64,000 nucleotides of DNA from Achromobacter agilis (lineage in GTDB: Bacteria > Pseudomonadota > Gammaproteobacteria > Burkholderiales > Burkholderiaceae_B). This document shows positions 16,981 to 24,905 of the stretch, piece by piece; the first letter of the stretch is position 1, and every line of letters starts with the position of its first letter. The translations under genes and the position numbers were made by a program. Location of the stretch: NCBI RefSeq assembly GCF_900496965.1, contig NZ_UFQB01000026.1:31347-95346 (forward strand), in the 5' to 3' direction. The notes under the pieces are model-generated. The model was not told the DNA's origin and searched no databases. It saw only the letters and a list, made by a program, of their open reading frames with translations.

Positions 16981-17349
16981 ATGCGCAAACACATCGCCGC
17001 AGCCCTGGCCCTAAGCTCCGCCGCCCTGTTCTCGGCCGGCGTCCACGCCCAGGCAGTCAAGACCCAGAATGGCATTCTGGTCAACAGCGCCGGCATGACG
17101 CTCTATACCTTCGACAAGGACGCGGGCGGCAAGAGCGCCTGCAATGACCAGTGCGCCAAGATCTGGCCGCCCGTCATGGCCGCCGCCGACGCCAAGCCCA
17201 TGGGCGACATGACCGTCATCACCCGCGACGACGGCTCCAAGCAATGGGCCAGCAAAGGCAAGCCGCTGTACACGTATGCCAAGGACGCCAAGGCCGGCGA
17301 CAAGACCGGCGACAACTTCAAGGAAGTCTGGCACGTGGCCAAGCCCTGA
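16981..17349 (+). CDS. COG4315-type secreted repeat protein
   Basis: A 122-residue exported protein: a signal peptide to about residue 23 (VHAQ) and two copies of the short lipoprotein_15 repeat, GILVNSAGMTLYTFDKDAGG with CNDQCAKIWPPV, and the degenerate KGKPLYTYAKDAKAGDKTGD. The paired cysteines in CNDQC are conserved in the family. Function is not known; such genes commonly sit beside ECF sigma factors, as here. It is the first gene after the ECF-type promoter and 26 bases before the sigma gene. Confidence 0.85.
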   Translation: MRKHIAAALALSSAALFSAGVHAQAVKTQNGILVNSAGMTLYTFDKDAGGKSACNDQCAKIWPPVMAAADAKPMGDMTVITRDDGSKQWASKGKPLYTYAKDAKAGDKTGDNFKEVWHVAKP

Positions 17350-17375
17350 TCCGGCACCGCCCTGCGCCGTAACCC

Positions 17376-17888
17376 ATGCGCGCCGACGACGAAGCCCTGA
17401 TACTGGCCTGCATCCCCAGCCTGCGGCGCTATGCCCGCGGGCTGACGGGCGACCCCCACCGGGCCGACGACCTGGTTCAGGACACGCTGGAGCGCGCATG
17501 GAGCCGCTATTCGCGCTGGCAACGGCGCGGAGAACTGCGCGCCTGGATGTTCGGCATCATGCACAACCATTTCATCGACGGGGTGCGCGCCGCCAGCCGC
17601 AGGGCGGACCAGACCGCTCCGGGCGACCTGCCCGACGTGCCGGTTCGCGCCACCCAGACGGACCACCTGGAGGTGCGCGACCTGGAGCGCTGTCTGCAGA
17701 TCCTGCCCGCCGAGCAGCGGGAAGTCCTGCTGCTGGTGTGCGTGGAGGACCTTTCCTATCAGGAAACCGCCCAGATCCTGGACGTGCCGATGGGCACGGT
17801 CATGTCGCGCCTGTCGCGCGCCCGCGAAAAGCTGGGCGCGCTGATGCAGGGGCGCGATACCGTCAACCGGCTCCACCGCGTGAAATGA
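17376..17888 (+). CDS. ECF RNA polymerase sigma factor
   Basis: A 170-residue sigma-70 family factor with only regions 2 and 4. Region 2 (about 10-75) contains DLVQDTLERAWSRYSRW and LRAWMFGIMHNHFID. Region 4 (about 105-160) contains LPAEQREVLLLVCVEDLSYQETAQIL and VPMGTVMSRLSRAREKL. The next gene, one base on, encodes a membrane anti-sigma factor. Together with the promoter at 16910-16937 this looks like a self-regulating ECF unit; the signal is unknown. Confidence 0.93.
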   Translation: MRADDEALILACIPSLRRYARGLTGDPHRADDLVQDTLERAWSRYSRWQRRGELRAWMFGIMHNHFIDGVRAASRRADQTAPGDLPDVPVRATQTDHLEVRDLERCLQILPAEQREVLLLVCVEDLSYQETAQILDVPMGTVMSRLSRAREKLGALMQGRDTVNRLHRVK

Positions 17889-17889
17889 C

Positions 17890-18705
17890 ATGAACGACAT
17901 ACGCCTGCACCCGGCGCCCGGCCCGGGCACCCCGATAACCGAAGCCGATCTGCATGGCTACGCGGACGGCCAGTTGCCGCCTGCCCGCCACGCCGAGGTC
18001 GAGGCGTTTCTCGCCGCCCACCCGCAGGACCAGGCGCGGGTGGACGGCTGGAAGGAACAGCGGCGCGCACTGCACGCCCTCCTGGACCCCGTGCTGGACG
18101 AACCGCTGCCGCTGCGCCTGCCGCTGGCGCCGCCCGAGCGCCGCTGGCCCTGGCGCGCCCTGGCCGCCGGCGTGGCGGTCGCCGCGGTCAGCGCAAGCGC
18201 GGCCTGGATCACGCGCGGCGCCATGGACGCCCGCCACCTGCAGGCGGTGCTCGCCACCGCTGCCCCGGACCGCATTGCGGGCGGCTACGCGCAGCGGGCC
18301 GCGATCGCCCACGCGGTCTACGCACCCGACATGGGCCGCCCCGTGGAAGTGGGCGTCGACAACGAGAAAGGCCTGGTGACGTGGCTGACCAAGCGCATGG
18401 GCGCGCCCGTGCGCGCGCCATCGCTGTCGCAGGCCGGCTACGAGCTGATGGGCGGCCGCCTGCTGCCCGGCGGCGCAGGGCCCGTCGCACTCTTCATGTA
18501 TGGCGCGTCCGACGGCCAGCGGCTGACGCTGTACGTCACGCGCGAGGCCGTGGGCGAACAGACCGCTTTCCAGTTTACGCAGGAAGGGCCCGTCCGCGTG
18601 TTCTATTGGGTCGAAGGACAGTTCGGCTACGCGTTGTCCGGCGCGGTCAGCCGGGACGAACTGCAGCGCGTGTCGCAAGAGGTTTACCGGCAGCTTCAGG
18701 GGTAG
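17890..18705 (+). CDS. Membrane anti-sigma factor for the adjacent ECF sigma
   Basis: A 271-residue protein with a cytoplasmic N-terminal anti-sigma-like helix region (TEADLHGYADGQLPPARHAE, residues 17-36), one transmembrane segment (about 88-107) and a periplasmic domain of about 160 residues. It lacks the HxxxCxxC zinc motif of ZAS anti-sigma factors, so redox sensing by that route is unlikely. The start is one base after the sigma stop. The periplasmic domain is not one I recognise; its blocks VALFMYGASDGQRLTLYV and FYWVEGQFGYALSG recur in anti-sigma factors of this kind. Confidence 0.85.
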   Translation: MNDIRLHPAPGPGTPITEADLHGYADGQLPPARHAEVEAFLAAHPQDQARVDGWKEQRRALHALLDPVLDEPLPLRLPLAPPERRWPWRALAAGVAVAAVSASAAWITRGAMDARHLQAVLATAAPDRIAGGYAQRAAIAHAVYAPDMGRPVEVGVDNEKGLVTWLTKRMGAPVRAPSLSQAGYELMGGRLLPGGAGPVALFMYGASDGQRLTLYVTREAVGEQTAFQFTQEGPVRVFYWVEGQFGYALSGAVSRDELQRVSQEVYRQLQG

Positions 18706-18730
18706 GTACGCGAGCGATATGACAGATGAA

Positions 18731-19128
18731 AGTGTCAGACACCCGGGAAGCACTGTCGTCATTCCGCGACCGTCCCGTACGGGTGTCAGACACTGGGTCA
18801 CGGATGCATCAGTGTCTGACACCCGTACGAATTGCGTGTCCAGGTGAAGATATTCTTGCCGGGTGTCTGACACAGGCCTTGGGTGTCAGACACCCGGCAA
18901 GCACCGTGGTCATTCCGCGACCGTCCCGTACGGGTGTCAGACACTGGGTCGCGAATGCATCAGTGTCTGACACCCGTACGAGTTGCATGTCCAGGTGAAG
19001 ATATTCTTGCCGGGTGTCTGACACAGGCCTTGGGTGTCAGACACTGGGCCGCGGATGCATCAGTGTCTGACACCCGTACGAATTGCATGTCCAGGTAAAG
19101 ATATTCTTGCCGGGTGTCTGACACAGGG
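18731..19128. repeat. Array of GTGTCWGACAC palindromes forming chained hairpins
   Basis: Eleven perfect copies of GTGTCAGACAC or its complement GTGTCTGACAC occur at 18732, 18783, 18812, 18863, 18883, 18934, 18963, 19014, 19034, 19063 and 19114, and a decayed copy at about 19135. They are carried on a 151-base unit that repeats about 2.7 times; the last unit lacks 51 bases. Inside each unit two larger hairpins form: a 20-base perfect stem with a 14-base loop (18776-18795 with 18810-18829) and an 18-base perfect stem with a 9-base loop (18856-18873 with 18883-18900). Open frames run through the array on both strands but are by-products of its symmetry. This array fills most of the gene-free stretch 18706-19359. 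Confidence 0.9.
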
Positions 19129-19140
19129 TCGCCGGTATCA

Positions 19141-19345
19141 GACATCCTGCCAACGCTAGGACCGCCTCCCGTTCCCGGGCCTCGTGCAGCATGTGCAGCG
19201 TTATCTTGCGGATCTCGGCCTTGCTCATGCCGATATGGGACCGCACGGCGCGGCGAGGTGGTGGCCGGCGGCGGCCACGGCGAGATCGACGGAGAGGACG
19301 TGCGCCGGCACCTGTTGGTATAGACGGAAGGCGGATCTGCTCCGA
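19141..19345. other. Non-coding remainder upstream of the DUF2946 gene
   Basis: Between the palindrome array and the next promoter there is about 200 bases without a convincing gene. On the minus strand a short frame reads SHIGMSKAEIRKITLHMLHE and runs straight into the repeat array, so it may be a decayed gene end, but I recognise no family. Nothing else stands out. Confidence 0.3.
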
Positions 19346-19351
19346 TATAAT
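19346..19351 (+). promoter_or_regulatory. TATAAT -10 element placing transcription start at the DUF2946 ATG
   Basis: A perfect TATAAT lies eight bases before the ATG at 19360, with a weak -35 (TAGACG, 19321-19326). No Shine-Dalgarno sequence is present between them. If used, the transcript would start at or next to the start codon, giving a leaderless mRNA. Confidence 0.4.
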
Positions 19352-19359
19352 CGGGCGCC

Positions 19360-19773
19360 ATGTGCTCCGCTGCCTTCCTGACCCGCCCCGCCCTGTGGAT
19401 CGCGCTCGTCGCGATCCTGTGGGCGTCGTTGGCGCCGTCGTTGGCCCATGCGCTGAGCCTGTCGCCGGCCGGTCACAACGCCCAACGCATCAGCGTGGAC
19501 TTCTGCACCAGCGAAGGCGCGGGCCAGGCCTCCCTAACCCTGGAGGTGCCAGGCGGCGGCAATGAGGGCACGCAGGCGGACGATCACGGCGACAGCCACC
19601 ACTGCCCGCTCTGCCGCAACCCCAACGCCGATGTGGGCATCCTGCCCGCGCCCGTTCCCATCGTGCCCTCCCCCATCGGGCGCGCCATCACGTATCCGCC
19701 GCTGTTCTTCCTGGCGGCCCACCCCCTTCATGCCTGGAGCGCGGCCCAGCCGCGCGCGCCGCCCGCGGTCTGA
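19360..19773 (+). CDS. DUF2946 family secreted metal-associated protein
   Basis: A 137-residue protein with a signal peptide (RPALWIALVAILWASLAPSL, cleavage near residue 31) and the DUF2946 pattern: a lone cysteine in VDFCTSEG (Cys49) and the HHCPLCRNP motif (Cys82, Cys85) after an Asp/His-rich run. The cysteines and histidines suggest metal binding. DUF2946 genes commonly accompany copper or TonB receptor genes. Here it is the first of three same-strand genes with a TonB receptor and a PepSY membrane reductase. No ribosome-binding site precedes the ATG. Confidence 0.8.
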   Translation: MCSAAFLTRPALWIALVAILWASLAPSLAHALSLSPAGHNAQRISVDFCTSEGAGQASLTLEVPGGGNEGTQADDHGDSHHCPLCRNPNADVGILPAPVPIVPSPIGRAITYPPLFFLAAHPLHAWSAAQPRAPPAV

Positions 19774-19952
19774 CCCGGCGCCCCCCCGCCGCCCGACGGC
19801 GGCTGATCCGCGCCCTCCGCTCCCCCGCCGCCACCATCCGCCCGCGCCGTTCGCGCGTCCGGACGCGTGCCGTCATTCAAGCCCTGGCGCCCGACCGCGC
19901 CCCGTTTTGCAGCGGGACGCCGGGCGCGCGGGCCGGACCACCGGTTCCAGAC

Positions 19953-22154
19953 ATGAAGAAAACCACGACCTACCCTCTGCTGCTGGCCGCGTTCGCCAGC
20001 GGCTCCGCCCAGGCACTGACCACGGAACCCGCCGTGGAAACCCTGGCGCCCACCATCGTGCATGGCGCCGCCCACGAAGAACCCGCCCCCAACGGCCCTA
20101 TCGATCTGAACGTCCGCGACAGCACCGGCAGCCGCCTGGGATTGACCCTGCGCGAAACGCCCGCGAGCGTCACCGTAATCTCGCGCGAACAGATCGAGGC
20201 GCGGGGCTCGCTGAACACGCAGGAGATCGCCCGCGGCATACCCGGCGTGGACAACGCATCGCCCCCCGGCAATGCCGGCGCCGTCAGCTATCGCGGCTTC
20301 TCCGGCGGCCAGGTTTCGCAGCTGTTCAACGGCATTTCCGTGCAGTACGACTCCGTCGCCGGCCGGCCGGTGGACAGCTGGATCTATGACCGGGTCGAAG
20401 CGATAGGCGGCCCCGCCACCTTCCTGTTCGGCGCTGGCGCGGTGGGCGGCGCCATCAACTACGTCACCAAGCTGCCCGAGCGCGACACCTTTTATGACGG
20501 CCAGTTGCGGCTGGGTTCGTTCGACAGCCGGCAGATATCCGCCGGCCTGAACCAGCAGCTGGCGGGCGAACCTGGCGGCCGCGGCCACTATCTGCGCATC
20601 GACGCCAATACCGGATCCAGCCACGGTTGGGTCGACGGCAACCATTCCCGCGCCAGCCAGATCGCCGCCTCGCTCCTGTCCGACCTGGGTGATGACGTGA
20701 CCCAGACCTTCGCCTTCGAATACCAGCACGAGCAGGTGGACCGCCCCTATTGGGGCACGCCCTTGAAAACAGACGCCGATGGCGTGGTGCGGAGCACGGG
20801 CCGCATCCTCGATGGCACGCGCTTCAAGAACTACAACGTGAACGACGGCCTGTACGAACAGTCCGTGCTCTGGGCGCGCTCGCTGACGGAGTGGCGCGCC
20901 GGCCCGAACCTGACGCTGAAGAACACGCTGTACTACTACCGCGCCGAACGCGACTACCGGAACCTGGAAAACTACCGCCTGAACGCCGGCAACAGCCTGG
21001 TGCTGCGGTCCGGCGCGCTATTGCAGCGCCATGAGCAAAGCCTGATCGGCAACCGGGTGGAAGGCCTGTACCGATCCACCCTGGCCGGCCTGCCCAGCGA
21101 CTGGTCCTTCGGCGTCGACGTCAGCCAGAACAAGATCACGCGCTATCCCACCAGCCTGCCCGCCCAGGTGGACGCGGTAGATCCCTACGATTTCTCGCCC
21201 GGCGACTTCTACGACATCCCCGGCATGACGCGCGGCCACACCGCCGACCGCGACAACCGCATCCGCACGCTGGCGCTGACCCTGGAAAACCGCAGCGAGG
21301 TGCTGCCGGGCGTCGCCATCGTGTCGGCGCTGCGCAAGGACTTCATCGACGTGGACCTGACCAACCGCCGCGCCGTCACGGCGTCCTCGCCCGCCAGCGC
21401 CCAGCGCAGCTACTCGCCCCTGACCGGGCGGCTGGGCGTCAATTGGGAGCTGAGTCCGGAAGCCTCGCTGTACGCGCAGTACGCGACCGCCGCGGACCCT
21501 CCGTCGGGCCTGCTGGCCACCGCCTCCTTCGCCGACGTGCTGAACAATGACAAGCTCACCACCGGCAGGCAGGCCGAAGTGGGCGGCAAGTTCAACTTCT
21601 GGGATGGCCGGGGCTCGGCCACCGTGGCCGTCTACGAAATCAAGCGCAAGAACATGGCCACCGCCGACCCCGACAATCCAGGCGTCAGCCTGCCCGTGGG
21701 CGCGCAATCCGCGCGCGGTATCGAACTGGCCGGCGGCCTGCAATTGACATCCCAGCTTTCCCTGCAGGGCAACGTCGCGTTCGTAGACCCGAAGTACGAC
21801 GATTTCTCCCAATCGGTCGGCGGGGTCTCGGTCTCGCGCAACGGCAATGTGCCGACCAACACGCCGCGCCGCCTCGCCAACCTCTGGCTCGACTATGCGT
21901 TCCAGCCCGGCTGGACCGCCAGCGTGGCCGCGCGCTACGTGGGCCGCATGTACGCGGATGCCGCCAACACCGTCTGGACGCCGTCCTACACGGTGTTCGA
22001 TGCGGCGCTGTCGCACCGGATCAACCGCAATCTCAACGTGACGGCGCGCGTTCGCAACCTGACCGACAAAGTCTACGCCGCGAACGCGACCCCGACCATG
22101 TACTACCTGGGCGCGCCGCGCTCGGTGGAACTCACGTTGCAGGCTCGCTTCTGA
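19953..22154 (+). CDS. TonB-dependent outer-membrane metal/siderophore receptor
   Basis: A 733-residue receptor: signal peptide (about 1-22), plug domain (about 50-160; RETPASVTVISREQIEARG and DRVEAIGGPATFLFGAGAVGG) and a 22-strand barrel ending in the terminal aromatic ELTLQARF. The plug and the barrel end NVTARVRNLTDKVYAAN fit the siderophore-receptor branch. It has no N-terminal signalling (STN) domain, so it does not control a sigma factor directly. The flanking DUF2946 and PepSY genes suggest transport of iron or copper; the ligand cannot be decided here. No clear Fur box is visible upstream. Confidence 0.9.
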   Translation: MKKTTTYPLLLAAFASGSAQALTTEPAVETLAPTIVHGAAHEEPAPNGPIDLNVRDSTGSRLGLTLRETPASVTVISREQIEARGSLNTQEIARGIPGVDNASPPGNAGAVSYRGFSGGQVSQLFNGISVQYDSVAGRPVDSWIYDRVEAIGGPATFLFGAGAVGGAINYVTKLPERDTFYDGQLRLGSFDSRQISAGLNQQLAGEPGGRGHYLRIDANTGSSHGWVDGNHSRASQIAASLLSDLGDDVTQTFAFEYQHEQVDRPYWGTPLKTDADGVVRSTGRILDGTRFKNYNVNDGLYEQSVLWARSLTEWRAGPNLTLKNTLYYYRAERDYRNLENYRLNAGNSLVLRSGALLQRHEQSLIGNRVEGLYRSTLAGLPSDWSFGVDVSQNKITRYPTSLPAQVDAVDPYDFSPGDFYDIPGMTRGHTADRDNRIRTLALTLENRSEVLPGVAIVSALRKDFIDVDLTNRRAVTASSPASAQRSYSPLTGRLGVNWELSPEASLYAQYATAADPPSGLLATASFADVLNNDKLTTGRQAEVGGKFNFWDGRGSATVAVYEIKRKNMATADPDNPGVSLPVGAQSARGIELAGGLQLTSQLSLQGNVAFVDPKYDDFSQSVGGVSVSRNGNVPTNTPRRLANLWLDYAFQPGWTASVAARYVGRMYADAANTVWTPSYTVFDAALSHRINRNLNVTARVRNLTDKVYAANATPTMYYLGAPRSVELTLQARF

Positions 22155-22178
22155 GCGCCGCGCCAGGACAGACCCGCC

Positions 22179-23711
22179 ATGAACCCGACACTCCCCTCTT
22201 CGTCCCGGCGCCCCGCCGGACCGCCGCTGACGGCCCGCGCCAAGCGATGGCTGTACCTGATCCATCGCTGGGCAGGCATCGTGCTGTGCCTGTTCTTCGC
22301 CATGTGGTTCATTTCCGGCGTGGTCATGATGTATGTGGGCTATCCGAAGCTCACGCCGCAGGAACGCCTGGCGCATCTGCCGCCGCTGGATCCTGCGGCC
22401 ATCGCGGTGACGCCGTCGCAGGCGCTGGCCGCGGCGGGCGCGAAGGATGCCGCCGGACTGAGCCTGGTCGCCGCCCGCGGCGGCGCGCCGGTCTATCTGG
22501 TGCCGGGCGAAGCACGGCGGGCGCCCAGAATAGTGGACGCATCCAGCGGCGCCCTCCTGCCGCCCGCCGATGCCGCGACCGCTCTGGCGACCGCCAAGGC
22601 CTGGTCCCGCGGACAGTACGCCGCGCGGTACGAGGGAACGGTGGACGAGGACGTCTTCACCCATTCCCGCGCGCTCGGTCCCGACCGGCCGCTGCACCGG
22701 GTAGACCTGGACGACCCCGCGCGCACGCGGCTGTACATCTCGTCCGCCACCGGGATGGTGGTGCTCGACGCCACCCGCGCCGAGCGCGGCTGGAACTACG
22801 CCGGCGCCTGGATCCATTGGCTGTATCCGTTCCGCGGCAATGCGCTGGACGCCTGGTGGCACGACATCGTGGTGTGGCTGTCGGTAGCCGGTGTGCTGGC
22901 CGCGCTGACGGGCACGGTGGTCGGGATCCTGCGCTGGCGCTTTGCGCGGCCATACGCCAGCGGCAGCCGCTCGCCCTACCGCGAGCGCATGATGCGCTGG
23001 CATCACCTCAGCGGCCTGCTGTTCGCCGCCGTCACCATCACCTGGATCTTCAGCGGACTGATGTCGATGAACCCGTGGAAACTGTTCAGCGGCGGCGCGC
23101 CGCCGCTGGCCCAGGCGGCCTATGCCGGCGCGGCGGGCACGGCGCCGCTGGCCGCGCCTCGAGCGCTGATCGCGGCCCTGCCCGCTGCGCCCCGCGAGTT
23201 GCGCTGGACGCGCGCGGACGGCCACGACGTGGTGCTGGCGCGCACGGCCGCCGGCGCCCCTCAAGTGCTGTCCGCCCACGACGCGCAACCCCATGCCTTC
23301 GACCCGGCGGCGTTGCGCGCCGCCGCGGCCCGCCTGGTGCCGGGCGCCCGGCTCGCCCGCGTCGATACGCTGAATGCCTACGACTTCTATTACTACGCCC
23401 GCGACGAGCACGCGATGCTCGGCCACGTCGAAAAGCCGCTGCCCGCGTGGCGGCTGATCTACGACGATCCGCAAGCGACCTGGGCCTACCTGGATCCGCG
23501 CACGGGCCAGATACTGGGCCGCCAGGATCGCGCATCGCGCGCCAGCCGCTGGCTGTTCGCGTTTCTGCACAGCTGGGACTGGACCGGCCTGCTGGCCCGC
23601 CGCCCGCTTTGGGACGCCCTGCTGATCTTCCTTAGCCTGGGTGGCCTGGCGCTCAGTCTGACGGGCGTGGTCATCGGCTGGCGGCGCCTGGGAAAAAAAC
23701 TGCGCGCCTGA
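22179..23711 (+). CDS. PepSY-associated TM protein (probable ferric/cupric reductase)
   Basis: A 510-residue inner-membrane protein of the PepSY-TM (iron-regulated membrane protein) family. It has a first transmembrane helix after KRWLYLIHRWAGIVLCLFF (about residues 18-40), PepSY-like periplasmic segments, further helices near 229-252 and 273-293, and a last one near 477-497. Conserved histidines on the helices (LIHRWAG, RWHHLSGLL, FLHSWDWTG) could ligate haem. Such proteins are proposed to reduce metal released from siderophores. It follows the TonB receptor by 24 bases and is almost certainly co-transcribed. Confidence 0.87.
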   Translation: MNPTLPSSSRRPAGPPLTARAKRWLYLIHRWAGIVLCLFFAMWFISGVVMMYVGYPKLTPQERLAHLPPLDPAAIAVTPSQALAAAGAKDAAGLSLVAARGGAPVYLVPGEARRAPRIVDASSGALLPPADAATALATAKAWSRGQYAARYEGTVDEDVFTHSRALGPDRPLHRVDLDDPARTRLYISSATGMVVLDATRAERGWNYAGAWIHWLYPFRGNALDAWWHDIVVWLSVAGVLAALTGTVVGILRWRFARPYASGSRSPYRERMMRWHHLSGLLFAAVTITWIFSGLMSMNPWKLFSGGAPPLAQAAYAGAAGTAPLAAPRALIAALPAAPRELRWTRADGHDVVLARTAAGAPQVLSAHDAQPHAFDPAALRAAAARLVPGARLARVDTLNAYDFYYYARDEHAMLGHVEKPLPAWRLIYDDPQATWAYLDPRTGQILGRQDRASRASRWLFAFLHSWDWTGLLARRPLWDALLIFLSLGGLALSLTGVVIGWRRLGKKLRA

Positions 23712-23776
23712 AGCGCGGACGCGGATGCACTATGCTCAGTGCCTCGCAAGACGATTCACCGGAAAGAGGAGCCTTT

Positions 23777-24205
23777 ATGTCCGACGTAACCATCTATCAC
23801 AACCCCAAGTGCGGCACCTCCCGCAATACCCTGGCCATGATCCGCAACGCGGGCATCGAACCCAACGTCGTGCTGTACCTGGAAACGCCGCCGTCGCGCG
23901 CGACACTGCAGGCGCTGCTCAAACAGGCCGGCATCGGCGTGCGCGACGCCTTGCGCGAAAAAGGGACGCCCTACCAGGAACTGGGCCTGGACGACGCGTC
24001 CCTCTCGGACGACGCCCTGCTGGATGCCATTGAACAGCATCCCATCCTGCTGAACCGCCCGTTTGTCTCGACGCCGCTGGGCGCCCGCCTGTGCCGTCCG
24101 TCGGAACTCGTGCTGGACATTCTGCCGGCTCCGCAGCAAGGCGCCTTCGCCAAGGAAGACGGCGAAGCCGTGATCGACGCGCAGGGCAAGCGCATCCAGA
24201 AGTAA
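23777..24205 (+). CDS. arsC: ArsC-family arsenate reductase (glutaredoxin-dependent type)
   Basis: A 142-residue thioredoxin-fold protein. The active-site motif HNPKCGTSRNTL carries the catalytic Cys12, and NRPFVSTPLGARLCRPSE supplies arginines of the oxyanion site. Length matches the R773-type ArsC (about 141 residues). It reduces arsenate to arsenite with glutaredoxin. No arsR, arsB or acr3 is nearby, so it may be a chromosomal stand-alone copy. ATG at 23777 is chosen because AGAGGAG precedes it by seven bases; an in-frame ATG at 23732 is not supported. Confidence 0.88.
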   Translation: MSDVTIYHNPKCGTSRNTLAMIRNAGIEPNVVLYLETPPSRATLQALLKQAGIGVRDALREKGTPYQELGLDDASLSDDALLDAIEQHPILLNRPFVSTPLGARLCRPSELVLDILPAPQQGAFAKEDGEAVIDAQGKRIQK

Positions 24206-24296
24206 AACCACGGGATTCGGCGCATTTTGTAAGCGGACTGACGGGAATCCTCATTACCATCGCGGCTATTGGTTTGTTACGTTGCGATGACGCGTC

Positions 24297-24902
24297 ATGA
24301 ATTCCCTGGAAAGCCTCAACCAGTCCCTGTTTCTTCTGGCCAACGCCGATCCCGCCACCCCGGTATGGCGGATCCACGCCGCCATGCTGGTGGCCAACAA
24401 GCTGATCCTGCTCGTGCCCGGCGCGCTGGCCGCGGCCTGGCTGTGGGGCGGCGAAGCGCAGCGTAACCTGGCGCTGAAGGCGCTGGCCAGCATTGCGCTG
24501 GGGCTCTTCGCCAGCTATCTGTGCGGCGCACTGTGGCCGCATCCCCGCCCATTCGCTGTCGGGCTGGGGCACGCGTTCTTCCCGCACGCGGCGACCGCGT
24601 CGTTTCCCAGCAATCACACCATCATCATCGCCACCCTGGCCTTCGCGCTGATCTTCGACCGGCGCTGGGCCGGCCTGGGCTGGGCCGCGCTGGCGCTGGC
24701 GGTGCTGGTTGGCGGGTCTCGCGTCTACCTCGGCGTGCATTACCCGCTGGACATCGCCGGCGGACTGGCGCTGGCGCCGCTTGCCGCGGGCGCCACGCTG
24801 CCGGTGTGGAACCGCGCGGGCGCGCCGCTGACCGCGGCCGCGCAGGGCCTGTACCGCAAAGTGCTGGCCCTGCCCATCGCCCGCGGCTGGATCCGCGCGT
24901 AA
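24297..24902 (+). CDS. PAP2-family phosphatase, probable undecaprenyl-diphosphatase (BcrC-like)
   Basis: A 201-residue membrane protein with the three phosphatase motifs of the PAP2 superfamily: PHPRPFAVG, ATASFPSNHT (in place of PSGH) and GGSRVYLGVHYPLDIAGG with the catalytic histidines. About five to six transmembrane helices are predicted. The PSNH variant and the N-terminal ESLNQSLFLLANA fit the BcrC/YbjG undecaprenyl-pyrophosphate phosphatases that recycle the cell-wall lipid carrier and give bacitracin resistance. It stands alone. Confidence 0.85.
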   Translation: MNSLESLNQSLFLLANADPATPVWRIHAAMLVANKLILLVPGALAAAWLWGGEAQRNLALKALASIALGLFASYLCGALWPHPRPFAVGLGHAFFPHAATASFPSNHTIIIATLAFALIFDRRWAGLGWAALALAVLVGGSRVYLGVHYPLDIAGGLALAPLAAGATLPVWNRAGAPLTAAAQGLYRKVLALPIARGWIRA

Positions 24903-24905
24903 GGC

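Noticed and set aside
18726..19098. Small proteins of 70-90 residues with VSDTG/CLTPVR repeats on both strands
   Set aside because: They are translations of the palindrome array; open frames on both strands result from its symmetry, and there is no ribosome site.
18731..19128. CRISPR array
   Set aside because: The repeated element is an 11-base palindrome at irregular intervals inside a long tandem unit; no constant-length unique spacers and no cas genes.
21018..23570. 850-codon minus-strand open frame across the TonB receptor and PepSY genes
   Set aside because: It is antisense to two clear genes, rich in Arg/Gly/Ala/His with no domain, and is an effect of high GC at third positions.
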